Assembly: GCF_017876395.1 (NCBI RefSeq)
Contig: NZ_JAGINX010000001.1
Coordinates: 930,001 to 994,000, forward strand
Source of the DNA: Nesterenkonia lacusekhoensis
Lineage (GTDB): Bacteria; Actinomycetota; Actinomycetes; Actinomycetales; Micrococcaceae
Reading direction: 5' to 3'
DNA: 64,000 nt
Part shown: positions 52,249-61,492 of the stretch, piece by piece
How positions within the stretch are numbered: position 1 is the first letter of the stretch
How the letters are laid out: every line of letters begins with the position of its first letter
Translations under genes and position numbers: made by a program
The notes under the pieces: model-generated
Told to the model about the DNA's origin: nothing
Seen by the model: the letters and a program-made list of their open reading frames with translations, nothing else
The model's database searches: none

Positions 52249-53482
52249 CAGCAGGAGTCGGCAGAGTTCCGTAGGCCTCGGTCTGGTGGGCCACTGCGTC
52301 GATGCCGCCCTCTTCGACGTCCTCATCCACGCGGAATCCGATGGTCTTATGGATGACCATGCCGATGATGTAGGTGGCGACGAAGGCGAAGACCAGGGTG
52401 ACCACGCAGGCCACGATCTGAGCCCAGAGCAGGTCGAACCCGCCGCCCAGGAAGATGCCGGCACGACCGTCGTCGATGAGCTCCTCACGGCCGAACAGGC
52501 CGATGGCGATGGTGCCCCACAGGCCGGCGACGAAGTGCAGTCCGACCACGTCGAGGGTGTCGTCATACTTGCCGTACTTGAAGTCCACGGCGAAGCAGCA
52601 CAGGATGCCGGCCACGGCGCCGAGGATGATCGCGCCCAGTGGGGAGACGAAGGCCACGGCCGGAGTGATGCCGACCAGGCCGGCCACGATGCCGGAGGCA
52701 GCGCCCACCGGGGTGGGCTTCTTGCCGCGGGCCCACTCGGTGAGCAGCCAGGCGACCAGAGCGGCGGCCGGGGAGAGCATCGTGTTGATCCAGTTCAGCG
52801 ACATCTGCGCGCCGTCGGCGGCCTCACCGAGGTTGAAGCCGAACCAGCCGAACCACAGGATGGAGGCGCCCAGCAGAACGAACGGGACGTTATGGGGCTT
52901 GACCGGCGCGAAGTGGCTGCGCGGACCGATGACCAGCACCAGGGCCAGTGCGGCGAGACCGGCGCACATGTGGACCACCAGGCCGCCGGCGAAGTCGACT
53001 GCCTCGCCCACGGCGTCACCGATGATGCCGCCCTCGACCAGCAGGCCGCCGTCGCCCCAGACCCAGTGAGCCAGGGGAGCGTAGACCAGAGTCAGCCAGA
53101 TGGGCACGAAGATCATCCAGGCGGAGAACTTCACGCGGTCGGCGATCGCACCGGAGATCAGTGCGGTGGTGATGATGGCGAAGGTGCCGCCGAAGCCGAC
53201 CCACACCAGGGTGTCTCCCCCAGCCTCGAGGGAGGGGTAGAGGGCGAAGTTGTCCGCCGGGTTGCCGAACAGGCCTCCGGCCATCGAACCGCCGAAGGAG
53301 ATGCCGTCGCCCCAGAGGGCCCAGACGATGGAGACCAGGCCCATGGCCGCGAAGCTCATCATCATCATGTTGACGGCTGACTTCGTCTGCGTCAGACCCC
53401 CATAGAACAGCGCCAGACCAGGTGTCATGAACAGAACCAGAGCACCTGCGACGACGACCCACACAACGTCAGGTATTTCCAT
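52235..53482 (-). CDS. amt: Ammonium transporter
   Basis: An Amt/MEP/Rh-family ammonium channel of 415 residues with about 11 membrane segments. VVVAGALVLFMTPGLALFYGG at the N-terminus and FAGGLVVHMCAGLAAL with the pore His near the middle are typical. The ATG at 53482 follows GGAGGG; an earlier in-frame start would add 13 residues. No glnB/glnD genes follow. A GlnR-type box lies upstream. Confidence 0.95.
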   Translation of the reverse strand: MEIPDVVWVVVAGALVLFMTPGLALFYGGLTQTKSAVNMMMMSFAAMGLVSIVWALWGDGISFGGSMAGGLFGNPADNFALYPSLEAGGDTLVWVGFGGTFAIITTALISGAIADRVKFSAWMIFVPIWLTLVYAPLAHWVWGDGGLLVEGGIIGDAVGEAVDFAGGLVVHMCAGLAALALVLVIGPRSHFAPVKPHNVPFVLLGASILWFGWFGFNLGEAADGAQMSLNWINTMLSPAAALVAWLLTEWARGKKPTPVGAASGIVAGLVGITPAVAFVSPLGAIILGAVAGILCCFAVDFKYGKYDDTLDVVGLHFVAGLWGTIAIGLFGREELIDDGRAGIFLGGGFDLLWAQIVACVVTLVFAFVATYIIGMVIHKTIGFRVDEDVEEGGIDAVAHQTEAYGTLPTPAATQQ

Positions 53483-53555
53483 GTGTCCCTCCAGGAAACG
53501 TCGTGCACCGATGTACCTCATCGGCGCTAACTGGGTTCCATCGTGGTCCTGACGT

Positions 53556-53593
53556 GTTTCACAACGAGCGCGTCGATGTTTCCGGAACGTAAA
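53556..53593 (-). promoter_or_regulatory. GlnR-type binding box upstream of amt
   Basis: Read on the minus strand, the site is TTTAC-6-GAAAC-6-GCGCT-6-GAAAC, with the 6-nt spacing of the actinobacterial GlnR consensus (gTnAC-n6-GaAAC-n6-GtnAC-n6-GAAAC). Three of four half-sites match; the third is degenerate. It lies 74 bp upstream of the amt ATG, the expected position for nitrogen control. Confidence 0.75.
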
Positions 53594-53624
53594 AGTTATC
53601 CGAGGGTCCGCCTCTGCTGACAGA

Positions 53625-53697
53625 ACAGCCCCCGGGTCGCCGCAGGTCAGTGGTCCTCAGACCCTGCTGCGGCCCTCCGGGGGCTGTCTGATGTGAT
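53625..53697 (-). terminator. Long stem-loop after ftsY
   Basis: ACAGCCCCCGG (53625-53635) pairs with CCGGGGGCTGT (53687-53697), with an inner GCCGCAG/CTGCGGC stem (53639-53645 and 53677-53683). It follows the ftsY stop on the minus strand and separates it from the amt promoter. Confidence 0.75.
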
Positions 53698-53715
53698 GTT
53701 GTGGTGCGTCGCTGA

Positions 53716-54915
53716 TCAGCCCTCGAGCAGGGCGTCCACGAACTTCTCCGCCTCGAATGGTGCGAGGTCATCGGGACCCTCACCGAGTCCGATCAGCTTG
53801 ACCGGGACACCCAGCTGACGCTGGATGGCCACGACGATGCCGCCGCGAGCGGTCCCGTCCAGCTTGGTCAGCACGATGCCGCTGACGTCGACCACCTCGG
53901 AGAAGACCTTGGCCTGGTTCAGGCCGTTCTGCCCGGTGGTGGCATCCAGGACCAGCAGGACCTCGTCCACCTCGGACTTCTTCTCGACCACGCGCTTGAC
54001 CTTGCCGAGCTCGTCCATGAGGTTGGCCTTGTTCTGCAGGCGCCCTGCAGTGTCGATCATGACCACGTCGGACTCGTTCTCGATGCCTGCGGTGACCGCC
54101 TCGAAGGCCACGGACGCCGGGTCTGCGCCTTCTGTGTCCGACTTGACGGTGGGCACACCCACGCGGGATCCCCAGGTGGTCAGCTGTTCGGCGGCGGCGG
54201 CACGGAAGGTGTCGGCCGCGCCCAAGGTCACGGTCTTGTCCTCGGCCACGAGCACACGGGCCAGCTTGCCCACCGTGGTGGTCTTGCCCACGCCGTTGAC
54301 GCCGACCACCATCATCACGGCTGGGCGGCCCTCGGCGGTGACCGTGAGGCGGCGGTCCAGGGACGGGTCGATGAGCGCGGTCAGCTCCTCGCGCAGCAAG
54401 TCCTTGACCTTCGCGGCGTCCTGAGTGCCCTCGACGGTGACGCGCTCCTTGAGCTTGTCCACCAGTTCCAGAGTCGGCTCAGTGCCGAGGTCTGCCATGA
54501 GGAGGGTCTCCTCGATCTCGTCCCAGACGTCGTCGTCGACCTTGTCCTGAGACAGCAGAGCCAGCAGGGACTTGCCGAAGACGTTGTTGGACTTGACCAG
54601 GCGGGCACGCAGCCGGGCCAGACGGCCGGCCACCGGTTCCGGAGTCTCGACCTCGGGTGCGGCGGGTGCGGCGGGTTCGGCCTCCGCCTCAGGCTCCTCC
54701 GGCTCGGCGACCAATGTGTCGCCGTCGTCCGCGGGCTCCTCTGCGGCCGTCTCCGCGTCGTCGTCGGGTGGGAGGTCATCCTCATCCCGCTGCGAGCTGT
54801 ACTTCCGGCGCTTCTCGGCAGGCAGGATCTTGCCGCCCTGCACCAGGAAGAAGCCCAGCACGCCGGCCAGGACGAGGGCAAGGATGATGAAGAGAATCAG
54901 TACGTCGAAATCCAC
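53716..54915 (-). CDS. ftsY: Signal recognition particle receptor FtsY
   Basis: GTPase that docks the SRP-ribosome complex at the membrane for co-translational insertion. 399 residues: an N-terminal membrane helix (LILFIILALVLAGVLGFFLV), an acidic Glu/Ala/Pro-rich A domain, then the NG domain with GVNGVGKTTTVGKLA, VMIDTAGR and LTKLDGTARGG. It is near smc, as in many actinobacteria, but is on the opposite strand. Confidence 0.96.
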   Translation of the reverse strand: MDFDVLILFIILALVLAGVLGFFLVQGGKILPAEKRRKYSSQRDEDDLPPDDDAETAAEEPADDGDTLVAEPEEPEAEAEPAAPAAPEVETPEPVAGRLARLRARLVKSNNVFGKSLLALLSQDKVDDDVWDEIEETLLMADLGTEPTLELVDKLKERVTVEGTQDAAKVKDLLREELTALIDPSLDRRLTVTAEGRPAVMMVVGVNGVGKTTTVGKLARVLVAEDKTVTLGAADTFRAAAAEQLTTWGSRVGVPTVKSDTEGADPASVAFEAVTAGIENESDVVMIDTAGRLQNKANLMDELGKVKRVVEKKSEVDEVLLVLDATTGQNGLNQAKVFSEVVDVSGIVLTKLDGTARGGIVVAIQRQLGVPVKLIGLGEGPDDLAPFEAEKFVDALLEG

Positions 54916-55001
54916 TCCACCAGTCTGGCACAGGCGCAGCGAAATCCAGTGCTGGGCTCAGGGGCGGGGCTGACGAGGAGGGCAGCCCGCCCGGAGGCGG
55001 T

Positions 55002-56252
55002 TCAGCGCCAGACGCCCCGGGAGTCGATGAGCCGTGCCTCGCCCAGCTGCTCGGCGGGGATGGCTTTGAACACGTCATGATCGACCAGCAGCACCACCAC
55101 ATCGGCAGCCGCGATCGCCTCCTCGGTCTGGGCCAGACGCACATTGGAAGCCCCAGCCAGCGAGGCCGGCAGCTGATCGATATGCGGCTCCACCGCCAAC
55201 AGATTCGCCTGCGGGGCACGCAGCGCCAGCGACTCGGCGATCTGCAGAGCAGGGGACTCGCGCAGATCATCGATGTTGGCCTTGAACGCCAGCCCCAACA
55301 GCGCGACTGTCGCATCCTGTCCGCACTCAGCGATGGCATCCTCGATGCGACTGAGCACCCAGGTCGGCTTGGCGTCATTGGTCTCGCGGGCCGCGCGGAT
55401 CAGATTGGCCTGCTGGGGGGCTGCATCGACGATGAACCACGGATCCACCGCAATGCAGTGTCCACCGACCCCGGGGCCGGGCTGGAGGATGTTGACCCGC
55501 GGGTGGTGGTTGGCCAGCTCGATGAGCTCCCAGACGTTGATGTCCAGCTCATCGCAGATCACCGAGAGCTCGTTGGCGAAGGCGATGTTGACATCACGGA
55601 AGCTGTTCTCGGTCAGCTTGGCCATCTCTGCGGTCTTCGCACCGGTCAGCAGGATCTCGCCCCGGCAGAAGCTGCGGTAGAGGGTCTTCGCCGCCTCGGC
55701 GGCCTCCTGGGTGATCCCGCCGATGATCCGATCGTTGGTGATCATCTCCTCCATGATCTTGCCTGGCAGCACCCGTTCCGGGCAGTGGGCCACCAGCAGA
55801 TGATCCGCACGGGAGGCATCGGTGCTCAGGTCTGGGCGGGAGGCCAGGATGCGGGCGGCCATGTGTTCGGTCGCCCCTGGAGGGGAGGTCGACTCCAGCA
55901 CGATCAGTTCACCGCCGCGCAGCTGCGGGGCGATGCCGTCGGCGGCGGCTTCGATATAGCTCAGGTCCGCCGAGTGGGTATCGGTGAACGGGGTCGGGAC
56001 CGCCACGATGTAGGCATCTGCTGCCGGTGTGCGGTCCTGGGCGCTGAGCTGCCCGGAGGCGACTGCTCGTTCGAGGACCTCGCGCAGCCCGGGCTCCACG
56101 AAGGGCACCTCGCCGCGGTTGACCGCCTCGACGGTGCCGGCGGAGACGTCGACTCCGATGGTGTTCACCCCGTGATCGGCGAGGATGGCAGCGGTCGGCA
56201 GGCCGATGTAGCCCAGTCCGATGACCGCGACGGTGGAGAACTCTCTGCTCAA
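55002..56252 (-). CDS. wecC: UDP-N-acetyl-D-mannosamine dehydrogenase
   Basis: Oxidises UDP-ManNAc to UDP-ManNAcA with NAD. The 416-residue protein has the NAD motif VIGLGYIGLPTA near residue 10, AVPTPF, the CPERVLPG segment, and GPGVGGHCIAVDPW around the catalytic Cys near 267. It belongs to the UDP-glucose/GDP-mannose dehydrogenase family. The start is TTG at 56252 after TTGAGG. With wecB it supplies a teichuronic-acid-type precursor. Confidence 0.93.
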   Translation of the reverse strand: MSREFSTVAVIGLGYIGLPTAAILADHGVNTIGVDVSAGTVEAVNRGEVPFVEPGLREVLERAVASGQLSAQDRTPAADAYIVAVPTPFTDTHSADLSYIEAAADGIAPQLRGGELIVLESTSPPGATEHMAARILASRPDLSTDASRADHLLVAHCPERVLPGKIMEEMITNDRIIGGITQEAAEAAKTLYRSFCRGEILLTGAKTAEMAKLTENSFRDVNIAFANELSVICDELDINVWELIELANHHPRVNILQPGPGVGGHCIAVDPWFIVDAAPQQANLIRAARETNDAKPTWVLSRIEDAIAECGQDATVALLGLAFKANIDDLRESPALQIAESLALRAPQANLLAVEPHIDQLPASLAGASNVRLAQTEEAIAAADVVVLLVDHDVFKAIPAEQLGEARLIDSRGVWR

Positions 56253-56291
56253 CGTGGCCTCAATTCTGCAGGTCGAAACGCGCGTCTTGAC

Positions 56292-56321
56292 TCTATAGCA
56301 AGCACGACCGGTTACAGTAAA
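56292..56321 (-). promoter_or_regulatory. Probable promoter of wecC
   Basis: Minus-strand TTTACT (plus 56316-56321) and TATAGA (56292-56297) are separated by 18 nt, about 40-70 bp upstream of the TTG start. A plus-strand TACAGT (56313-56318) lies 9 nt before the acyltransferase ATG and would give a nearly leaderless transcript, but its -35 is unclear. Confidence 0.5.
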
Positions 56322-56327
56322 TCAGTT

Positions 56328-58484
56328 ATGCGGACACGGACCAGGACCCCGGACGCCCCACCGGCCTCAGCAGCCACAGTGCAGGACCGCGGCAGCCGCG
56401 GGGCAGCTTTCCAGCCGGAGATCCAGGGACTGCGCGCCCTGGCCGTCCTTCTGGTGGTGATCTATCACTTCTGGCCGGGGCGCCTCAGCGGAGGCTACGT
56501 CGGCGTCGACGTCTTCTTCGTGATCTCCGGCTACCTGATCACCGCCCACCTGTTCAAAGAGGCGGCCACTCGCGGTGCCGTGCGTCTGGGTCGGTTCTGG
56601 GCCCGCCGCATCCGCCGGCTGCTGCCGCTGAGCCTGCTGGTGCTGCTGCTGACCGCCGTGCTGACGGTTCTGGTCATGCCCAGCACCGAGTGGTCGGCAG
56701 CACGCCGGCAGATCATCGCCTCCACCCTCTACGTCCAGAACTGGATCCTCGCTGAGGATTCGGTGGACTACTCCAAGCTGGATCAGGGCGCCACAGCCGT
56801 CCAACACTTCTGGTCGCTGTCGGTGGAGGAGCAGTTCTACGTGCTCTGGCCGCTGCTGCTGGCCCTGGTCCTGGCCGTGGCGGCACTGATCCTGAAGGGC
56901 CGTGAGAAGCTCGCCGAGCCCACAGTGCGCCGGCTCTTCCTCTGGACGCTGGGGCTTCTGGCCGCGGCGTCGCTGGTGTTCTCTATCTGGTACACCGCCC
57001 AGGACCAGGCGCAGGCCTACTTCGTCACTCCGACCCGCATCTGGGAGTTCGCCGCCGGCGGTCTGCTGGCCCTGATCATGGGTTCGCGCCAGTTCACCGG
57101 CGCCTGGGGCAATCTGCTGGGCTGGCTGGGTCTGGCCATGGTGCTGGCCTCTGCTGTGCTCTACGACGATCAGACCCCGTTCCCAGGCTGGACAGCGCTG
57201 CTGCCTGTGCTGGGCACTGTGCTGATGATCCTCTGCGGCGGCAAGCAGCAGGGCACTGGGATGCACTGGTGGATGTCCTTGAGGCCTGCGACCAAACTGG
57301 GAGACTGGTCCTACGCGATCTACCTGTGGCACTGGCCTGTGGTGGTGATGGCCCCCCACGTGCATGAGGGGGCCGAGCGGCTGCCCGTCCAGGTGCTCCT
57401 GATCGGAGGAATCATCGTGATCTCTGCGCTGAGCACCGAATACTTCGAGAAGCCGCTGCGCTACGCCAAGATCATCCTGCCCACCTGGCGCTCTCTGGCC
57501 GCCGCCGCGGCCGGCATGGCCGTGGTCGTCTCGACCGCCTACTGGACGGTGGAGCAGGAGGAACAGGGCTTCCACGAGCCGGGGCTCTCTGAGGATCACC
57601 CCTGCTACGGCTACCGCGCCTTGGAGAATCCGCAGGAGTGCACTCCGCCAGAGGGCGACATGGGGCTCTATCCTTCACCGGCCGAGGTGGCCCAGCAGCC
57701 GCAGGAACCTGTCTACCCGGACTGCCAGGCCGAGGCCGAGGAGGCAGGTCTGCACGAATGCTGGCTCGGAGTCGAGGAGGAGGACGCTGAGGGCACCATT
57801 GCGGTGTTCGGCGACTCGCACGCCACGATGTGGCTGCCCGCGTTGGATGAGATCGCCCAGCAGGAGAACCAGCAGCTGCTGGTCATGACCCGCTCAGCCT
57901 GTTCCCCGCGCGCTTCCCTCTCCGAGGGTGAGGATCCCTGCGGGGAGGCCAACCTGGAGATCCTGGACCGGGTGGCTGAAGACGAGGAGATCGACACCGT
58001 CGTGGTGGCCGGCTCCCAGAAGCACAGTGAGTTCGGCGATCCTGAGGAAGAGGTCGACCTGCCCGAGGGCGTCGGAGACTCCTCCACCGGGGCCAGCATG
58101 CTGACCCCCATCCAGTATTGGCTGGACGCGGATAAGGAGGTGGTGGTCTTCGGCGAGGTCCCGCGTATGAACGAAGAGCGCAACGAGGATGAGACGCTTC
58201 CCGAATGCGTGGACGTCAACCGGGACGACCTCACCGCCTGCCATGACGACCTCGAAGACACCCGCGTGGGCGACCGGTGGCTGACCCAGTCCGAAGAGAT
58301 CTTCGCCGACGAGCAGAACTACCACTTCGTCGGCACCGAGGACCTGGTCTGCGACGAGGACGAGGAGACCTGCTACGCGGTGCTCGGCGGCGCCATCACC
58401 TATAACGACAACAGCCACCTCTCCCAGGGCCTGGTGCGTTCGGTGACTGACGAGATCCACGAGCGGATGGAACCCGCCCTCTGA
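56328..58484 (+). CDS. Acyltransferase-3 / SGNH O-acetyltransferase (OatA-like), copy 2
   Basis: A 718-residue O-acetylase with the same architecture as the copy at 36107. The membrane domain starts QPEIQGLRALAVLLVVIYHFWP and has the canonical VQHFWSLSVEEQFYVLWP. The SGNH domain has AVFGDSHATMW and ends with YNDNSHL. It therefore keeps the consensus residues that copy 1 has changed. The ATG at 56328 starts the conserved part; a much longer upstream frame is a shadow of wecC. There is no clear Shine-Dalgarno. Confidence 0.9.
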   Translation: MRTRTRTPDAPPASAATVQDRGSRGAAFQPEIQGLRALAVLLVVIYHFWPGRLSGGYVGVDVFFVISGYLITAHLFKEAATRGAVRLGRFWARRIRRLLPLSLLVLLLTAVLTVLVMPSTEWSAARRQIIASTLYVQNWILAEDSVDYSKLDQGATAVQHFWSLSVEEQFYVLWPLLLALVLAVAALILKGREKLAEPTVRRLFLWTLGLLAAASLVFSIWYTAQDQAQAYFVTPTRIWEFAAGGLLALIMGSRQFTGAWGNLLGWLGLAMVLASAVLYDDQTPFPGWTALLPVLGTVLMILCGGKQQGTGMHWWMSLRPATKLGDWSYAIYLWHWPVVVMAPHVHEGAERLPVQVLLIGGIIVISALSTEYFEKPLRYAKIILPTWRSLAAAAAGMAVVVSTAYWTVEQEEQGFHEPGLSEDHPCYGYRALENPQECTPPEGDMGLYPSPAEVAQQPQEPVYPDCQAEAEEAGLHECWLGVEEEDAEGTIAVFGDSHATMWLPALDEIAQQENQQLLVMTRSACSPRASLSEGEDPCGEANLEILDRVAEDEEIDTVVVAGSQKHSEFGDPEEEVDLPEGVGDSSTGASMLTPIQYWLDADKEVVVFGEVPRMNEERNEDETLPECVDVNRDDLTACHDDLEDTRVGDRWLTQSEEIFADEQNYHFVGTEDLVCDEDEETCYAVLGGAITYNDNSHLSQGLVRSVTDEIHERMEPAL

Positions 58485-58487
58485 GCG

Positions 58488-61178
58488 TCAGCCCCTCATC
58501 CGCTCCTTATTGCGGGCGACCTCCAGCTGGGCGAAGAAGTCCTGGATGCGGGTGCTCTTCCAGGTCCGTGGGCCATAGCAGTTCAGCAGGGCCGCGAGAT
58601 TCTCCGCAGCCTCCAACCATTGGTCCTCCGGCACACGCCGCAGCTTGGGCAGGTGCCACTGCTCGGTGAAGCGCTCCAGCCGCGTCTCGTTGTAGGTCTG
58701 GAGCAGTCCGACCTCGCGCAGCCACTGGGAACGTGCCTCGTCCAGCGCTCGATACTTGTCGAAGTAGCGGGCGTTGATCGTGTTGACCGTGGAGTTGCTG
58801 ACCACGGCGTAATAGGTGTGGATCGGTGTGTCCACCGTCCGGATCTTCTGCGCGTAGTGCAGCATCTGCTGGAAGAAGTAGGTGTCCTGACCCACCGCCC
58901 CCACCGGCTGGGCCAGGCCCAGGGACTGCAGCCATCCGGTGCGCGCCGCCAGGGTCTGGATGCCGAAGGGCCGGAAGCGAAGCCGTGCCAGCGCGTCCTC
59001 TGGGACGTCGATGGTCCCGGAGGCATCCACACAGTCGGCGAACGCGTCCATCAGCACCTGGTGATAGTCCTGCATGCGCAGGCCGGTGGACCAGATGGTC
59101 ATCCCACCCACGGCGAAGTCGATCTCCGGGTGCTCCTCCAGCTCCTGCAGCAGCCGAGCGAAACCGTCCTCGACCATCTCATTATCGGGATCCAGGTACG
59201 TCACATAGGGGGTCTCGGTCAGCTCCAGGCCCGTGTTCCGCGGCCGGGAGGCTGACCCGGATCCGCCGGGGGCGTGACGATAGGCGGTCACGTTGGGCCA
59301 CTCGGCCGCCAGCTCCTCCACGGTGGCCACCGTCAGAGGATCGGTGGAGCCGTCGTCCACCAGCAGGATGTGCATCCGGGAGAAGATGCTGGAGCGGCGC
59401 AGTGAGGCGAAGGCCTTATGCCGCAGATGTGCCCCGTTGTTGTAGACCGGGACCACAACGGTCAGCTCCAGCTCGGCATCCTGCGGTCCGCGTGCGGCGG
59501 CGGCATCCTTGACGCCGACAGGCCGCCGGTCCGCGGCACGGCGATGCTCCAGATGATCCAGCGCGTAGATCCGGGTGCTCTGCGCCGCAGTGCGCAGCGC
59601 CTCCGCGGTGAGCTGCGGGGCCGTGGGTCTCCACCAGGCGGTCAGCTCCAGGGGCACATCCAGCGCGGCGAAGCCCTCGTGATGGCGGTGTGCCTGAGCG
59701 TCAGCGGCGGGTGCGTCGGCGTCGAGCTTTGCCGTGATCTTGGCGGACTGATATGTGAAGGCGGCCAGATGATCGGCCACATAGCTCGGCGAGTAGTGGC
59801 GTTCGGCGGAGACGGGGAGCAGCACGTCGTAGTGGCTGTCTGCAGAGTCTCGGCCATAGTCCTGGAGCTGATCCCAGGTGACGAGGTCCTGGACCGGGTG
59901 GCTCTGCTGAACCGACAGGGCCTCGTGCAGCGCATCAGTGACCTGATCGGTCACGGCGAGCACCCGAGGCTCGGCCAGCTCCTGGACGTTCAGACCTGCG
60001 GCACGGCACAGCGAGCGCAGCTGCGCAGCTGCGTGATGGTCGAGGAAGACCTTGCGCAGGCCGTCGGCCTGGACCCGGCGCATCTCCTCCAGGGTGAGGC
60101 TGCGCAGCGCATCCGCCACGTCCTGCTGCGAGTTGGCCAGGTGCACCTCAGGCAGATAGGAGTTCACGCCCTGGTTGTAGCTGGCCAGCACCATCGTGCC
60201 TGAGGCCAGCATCTGCAGGACCCGTGGGGCGACGGCGGACTGGGAATCGGCAACCGGGTTCAGCGTGATCCCGACGTCGGCGCGCCGGTCCGCCGCGGCC
60301 GTCTCCTCAGCGGTGCGCGGGGAGGTCACATAGGGGCGGTGCCGGATGGGCAGATCCGCCAGGGGATCTGTCCCGTCGGCGGCTGTGCCCTGTGCGTGCG
60401 AGCCGTCGGCGGCCAGGACCAACGGGAGTTCGGCCTCGATGACGGCGTCGAGGATCCACTGCAGGTGATCACCGGCCTGATGAGGACGCCGGGGCATCCA
60501 CGCATCGGCGAAGGTGACGGTGTGTGCGGCGGCAGTGCCGGCGGCTGTGCGGGAGCCGATGGGGGAGTGCTGCAACGGGTTCACCGCCGAGGGCAGCAGG
60601 TGCACCTGCGGCGGACGTGAGCCGCCGAAGCTGACGGCTTCTCCGGTCAGCTGCTCCTCATAGCGTCGGACCTGCTCCTCGGAGGCGGCGGCGACTGTCC
60701 CGGCCTGCCGAGCGACGGTCAAGACATGTTCCGAGGGATCCTCGAAGCTGTAGTCCCAGAAGACCACCGGGGTTCCGGCAGGCAGCAGCGACTCAGGCAC
60801 TCCCTCGCCGAAGGCGGCCGCGGCGACGGGGGAGAGGACCACCAGATCAGCCTGCTCGCTGAGCCTCTCTTCGGGATCCCACGAGATGACCTCGCAGAGG
60901 CCCTGGAGATGCTCGCTCAGCGTCTCATCTGCCAGCACAGCGACCCGCAGATCGAGCCGGGGTACGGCCGGGCCGAGCTCTCCCGGACTGTGGTGCTCTC
61001 CCGGACTGTGGTGCTCGCCGGCGTCGGCCTCGTGATTCTGCTGCACTGTGCGCAGGAAGGGTGCCGAGCGCAGCGGGCCGAGCAGCCCCGCCCGCGCCAC
61101 CTCATCGGCCGACGGGTTCTGCAGCAGCTGCCGGACGTGGTCCAGGCTGCGGGTCAGCTGAGTCGTGCGTGCTGTCAT
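58488..61178 (-). CDS. Large two-domain glycosyltransferase
   Basis: An 896-residue protein. The N-terminal half (about 60-420) resembles a GT-B glycosyltransferase or a spore-protein-like carbohydrate-binding region with a repeated LASGTMVLASYNQGVNSYLPEV and LTLEEMRRVQADGLRKVF. The C-terminal half starts with a GT2 domain near 575 (LTVVVPVYNNGAHLRHKAFASL, ILLVDDGSTD, YLDPDNEM). It is a paralogue of the partial gene at 61493. A short tandem duplication, EHHSPG twice, sits near residue 55-70. The role in the polymer is not known. Confidence 0.8.
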   Translation of the reverse strand: MTARTTQLTRSLDHVRQLLQNPSADEVARAGLLGPLRSAPFLRTVQQNHEADAGEHHSPGEHHSPGELGPAVPRLDLRVAVLADETLSEHLQGLCEVISWDPEERLSEQADLVVLSPVAAAAFGEGVPESLLPAGTPVVFWDYSFEDPSEHVLTVARQAGTVAAASEEQVRRYEEQLTGEAVSFGGSRPPQVHLLPSAVNPLQHSPIGSRTAAGTAAAHTVTFADAWMPRRPHQAGDHLQWILDAVIEAELPLVLAADGSHAQGTAADGTDPLADLPIRHRPYVTSPRTAEETAAADRRADVGITLNPVADSQSAVAPRVLQMLASGTMVLASYNQGVNSYLPEVHLANSQQDVADALRSLTLEEMRRVQADGLRKVFLDHHAAAQLRSLCRAAGLNVQELAEPRVLAVTDQVTDALHEALSVQQSHPVQDLVTWDQLQDYGRDSADSHYDVLLPVSAERHYSPSYVADHLAAFTYQSAKITAKLDADAPAADAQAHRHHEGFAALDVPLELTAWWRPTAPQLTAEALRTAAQSTRIYALDHLEHRRAADRRPVGVKDAAAARGPQDAELELTVVVPVYNNGAHLRHKAFASLRRSSIFSRMHILLVDDGSTDPLTVATVEELAAEWPNVTAYRHAPGGSGSASRPRNTGLELTETPYVTYLDPDNEMVEDGFARLLQELEEHPEIDFAVGGMTIWSTGLRMQDYHQVLMDAFADCVDASGTIDVPEDALARLRFRPFGIQTLAARTGWLQSLGLAQPVGAVGQDTYFFQQMLHYAQKIRTVDTPIHTYYAVVSNSTVNTINARYFDKYRALDEARSQWLREVGLLQTYNETRLERFTEQWHLPKLRRVPEDQWLEAAENLAALLNCYGPRTWKSTRIQDFFAQLEVARNKERMRG
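60981..61016. repeat. 18-bp perfect tandem duplication in a glycosyltransferase gene
   Basis: The unit TCCCGGACTGTGGTGCTC occurs twice in a row, in frame, and doubles a GEHHSP peptide. Confidence 0.9.
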
Positions 61179-61492
61179 GAGCGCGAGATTCCGGCCTTCT
61201 TGGCGACACGGCTCAGCTTCTGGCGAGCCACGCGGGCAGCGCGGTCCGGATGCTGCAGCGTGAACTCCACACGGCGCTTGGTCTTCGCGGCGAAGCCCAG
61301 GTCTGGGATCAGCTGGCTGCTCTCGGCCTTGGCCATGCCTTCCTCCAGCTCAGCGACCCGCTGCTTGAGCTCGGCGATGTCGGAGTCCTGGAGGCGCTCG
61401 AGCTGGGCATAGGCCCACCGCAGCTCACTCAGCATCGCCTCCTGCTGCTCCAGCAGCGCGACGATGACATCCTGCTCAGACTGTGACGTCAT
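61175..61492 (-). CDS. Small coiled-coil protein (DUF6752-like)
   Basis: A 105-residue protein with a predicted coiled coil near residues 8-55 (VALLEQQEAMLSELRWAYAQLERLQ, IAELKQRVAELEEGM) and a basic C-terminus. I associate it tentatively with DUF6752 proteins near polysaccharide genes. Its stop overlaps the following glycosyltransferase start by 4 nt, and it starts immediately after the stop of the next upstream gene. It may scaffold or regulate the two paralogous transferases. Confidence 0.55.
   Translation of the reverse strand: MTSQSEQDVIVALLEQQEAMLSELRWAYAQLERLQDSDIAELKQRVAELEEGMAKAESSQLIPDLGFAAKTKRRVEFTLQHPDRAARVARQKLSRVAKKAGISRS

Noticed and set aside
55077-56327. N-terminal extension of the second acyltransferase
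   Set aside because: The upstream part is antisense to wecC and does not resemble an acyltransferase; the conserved protein starts at 56328.
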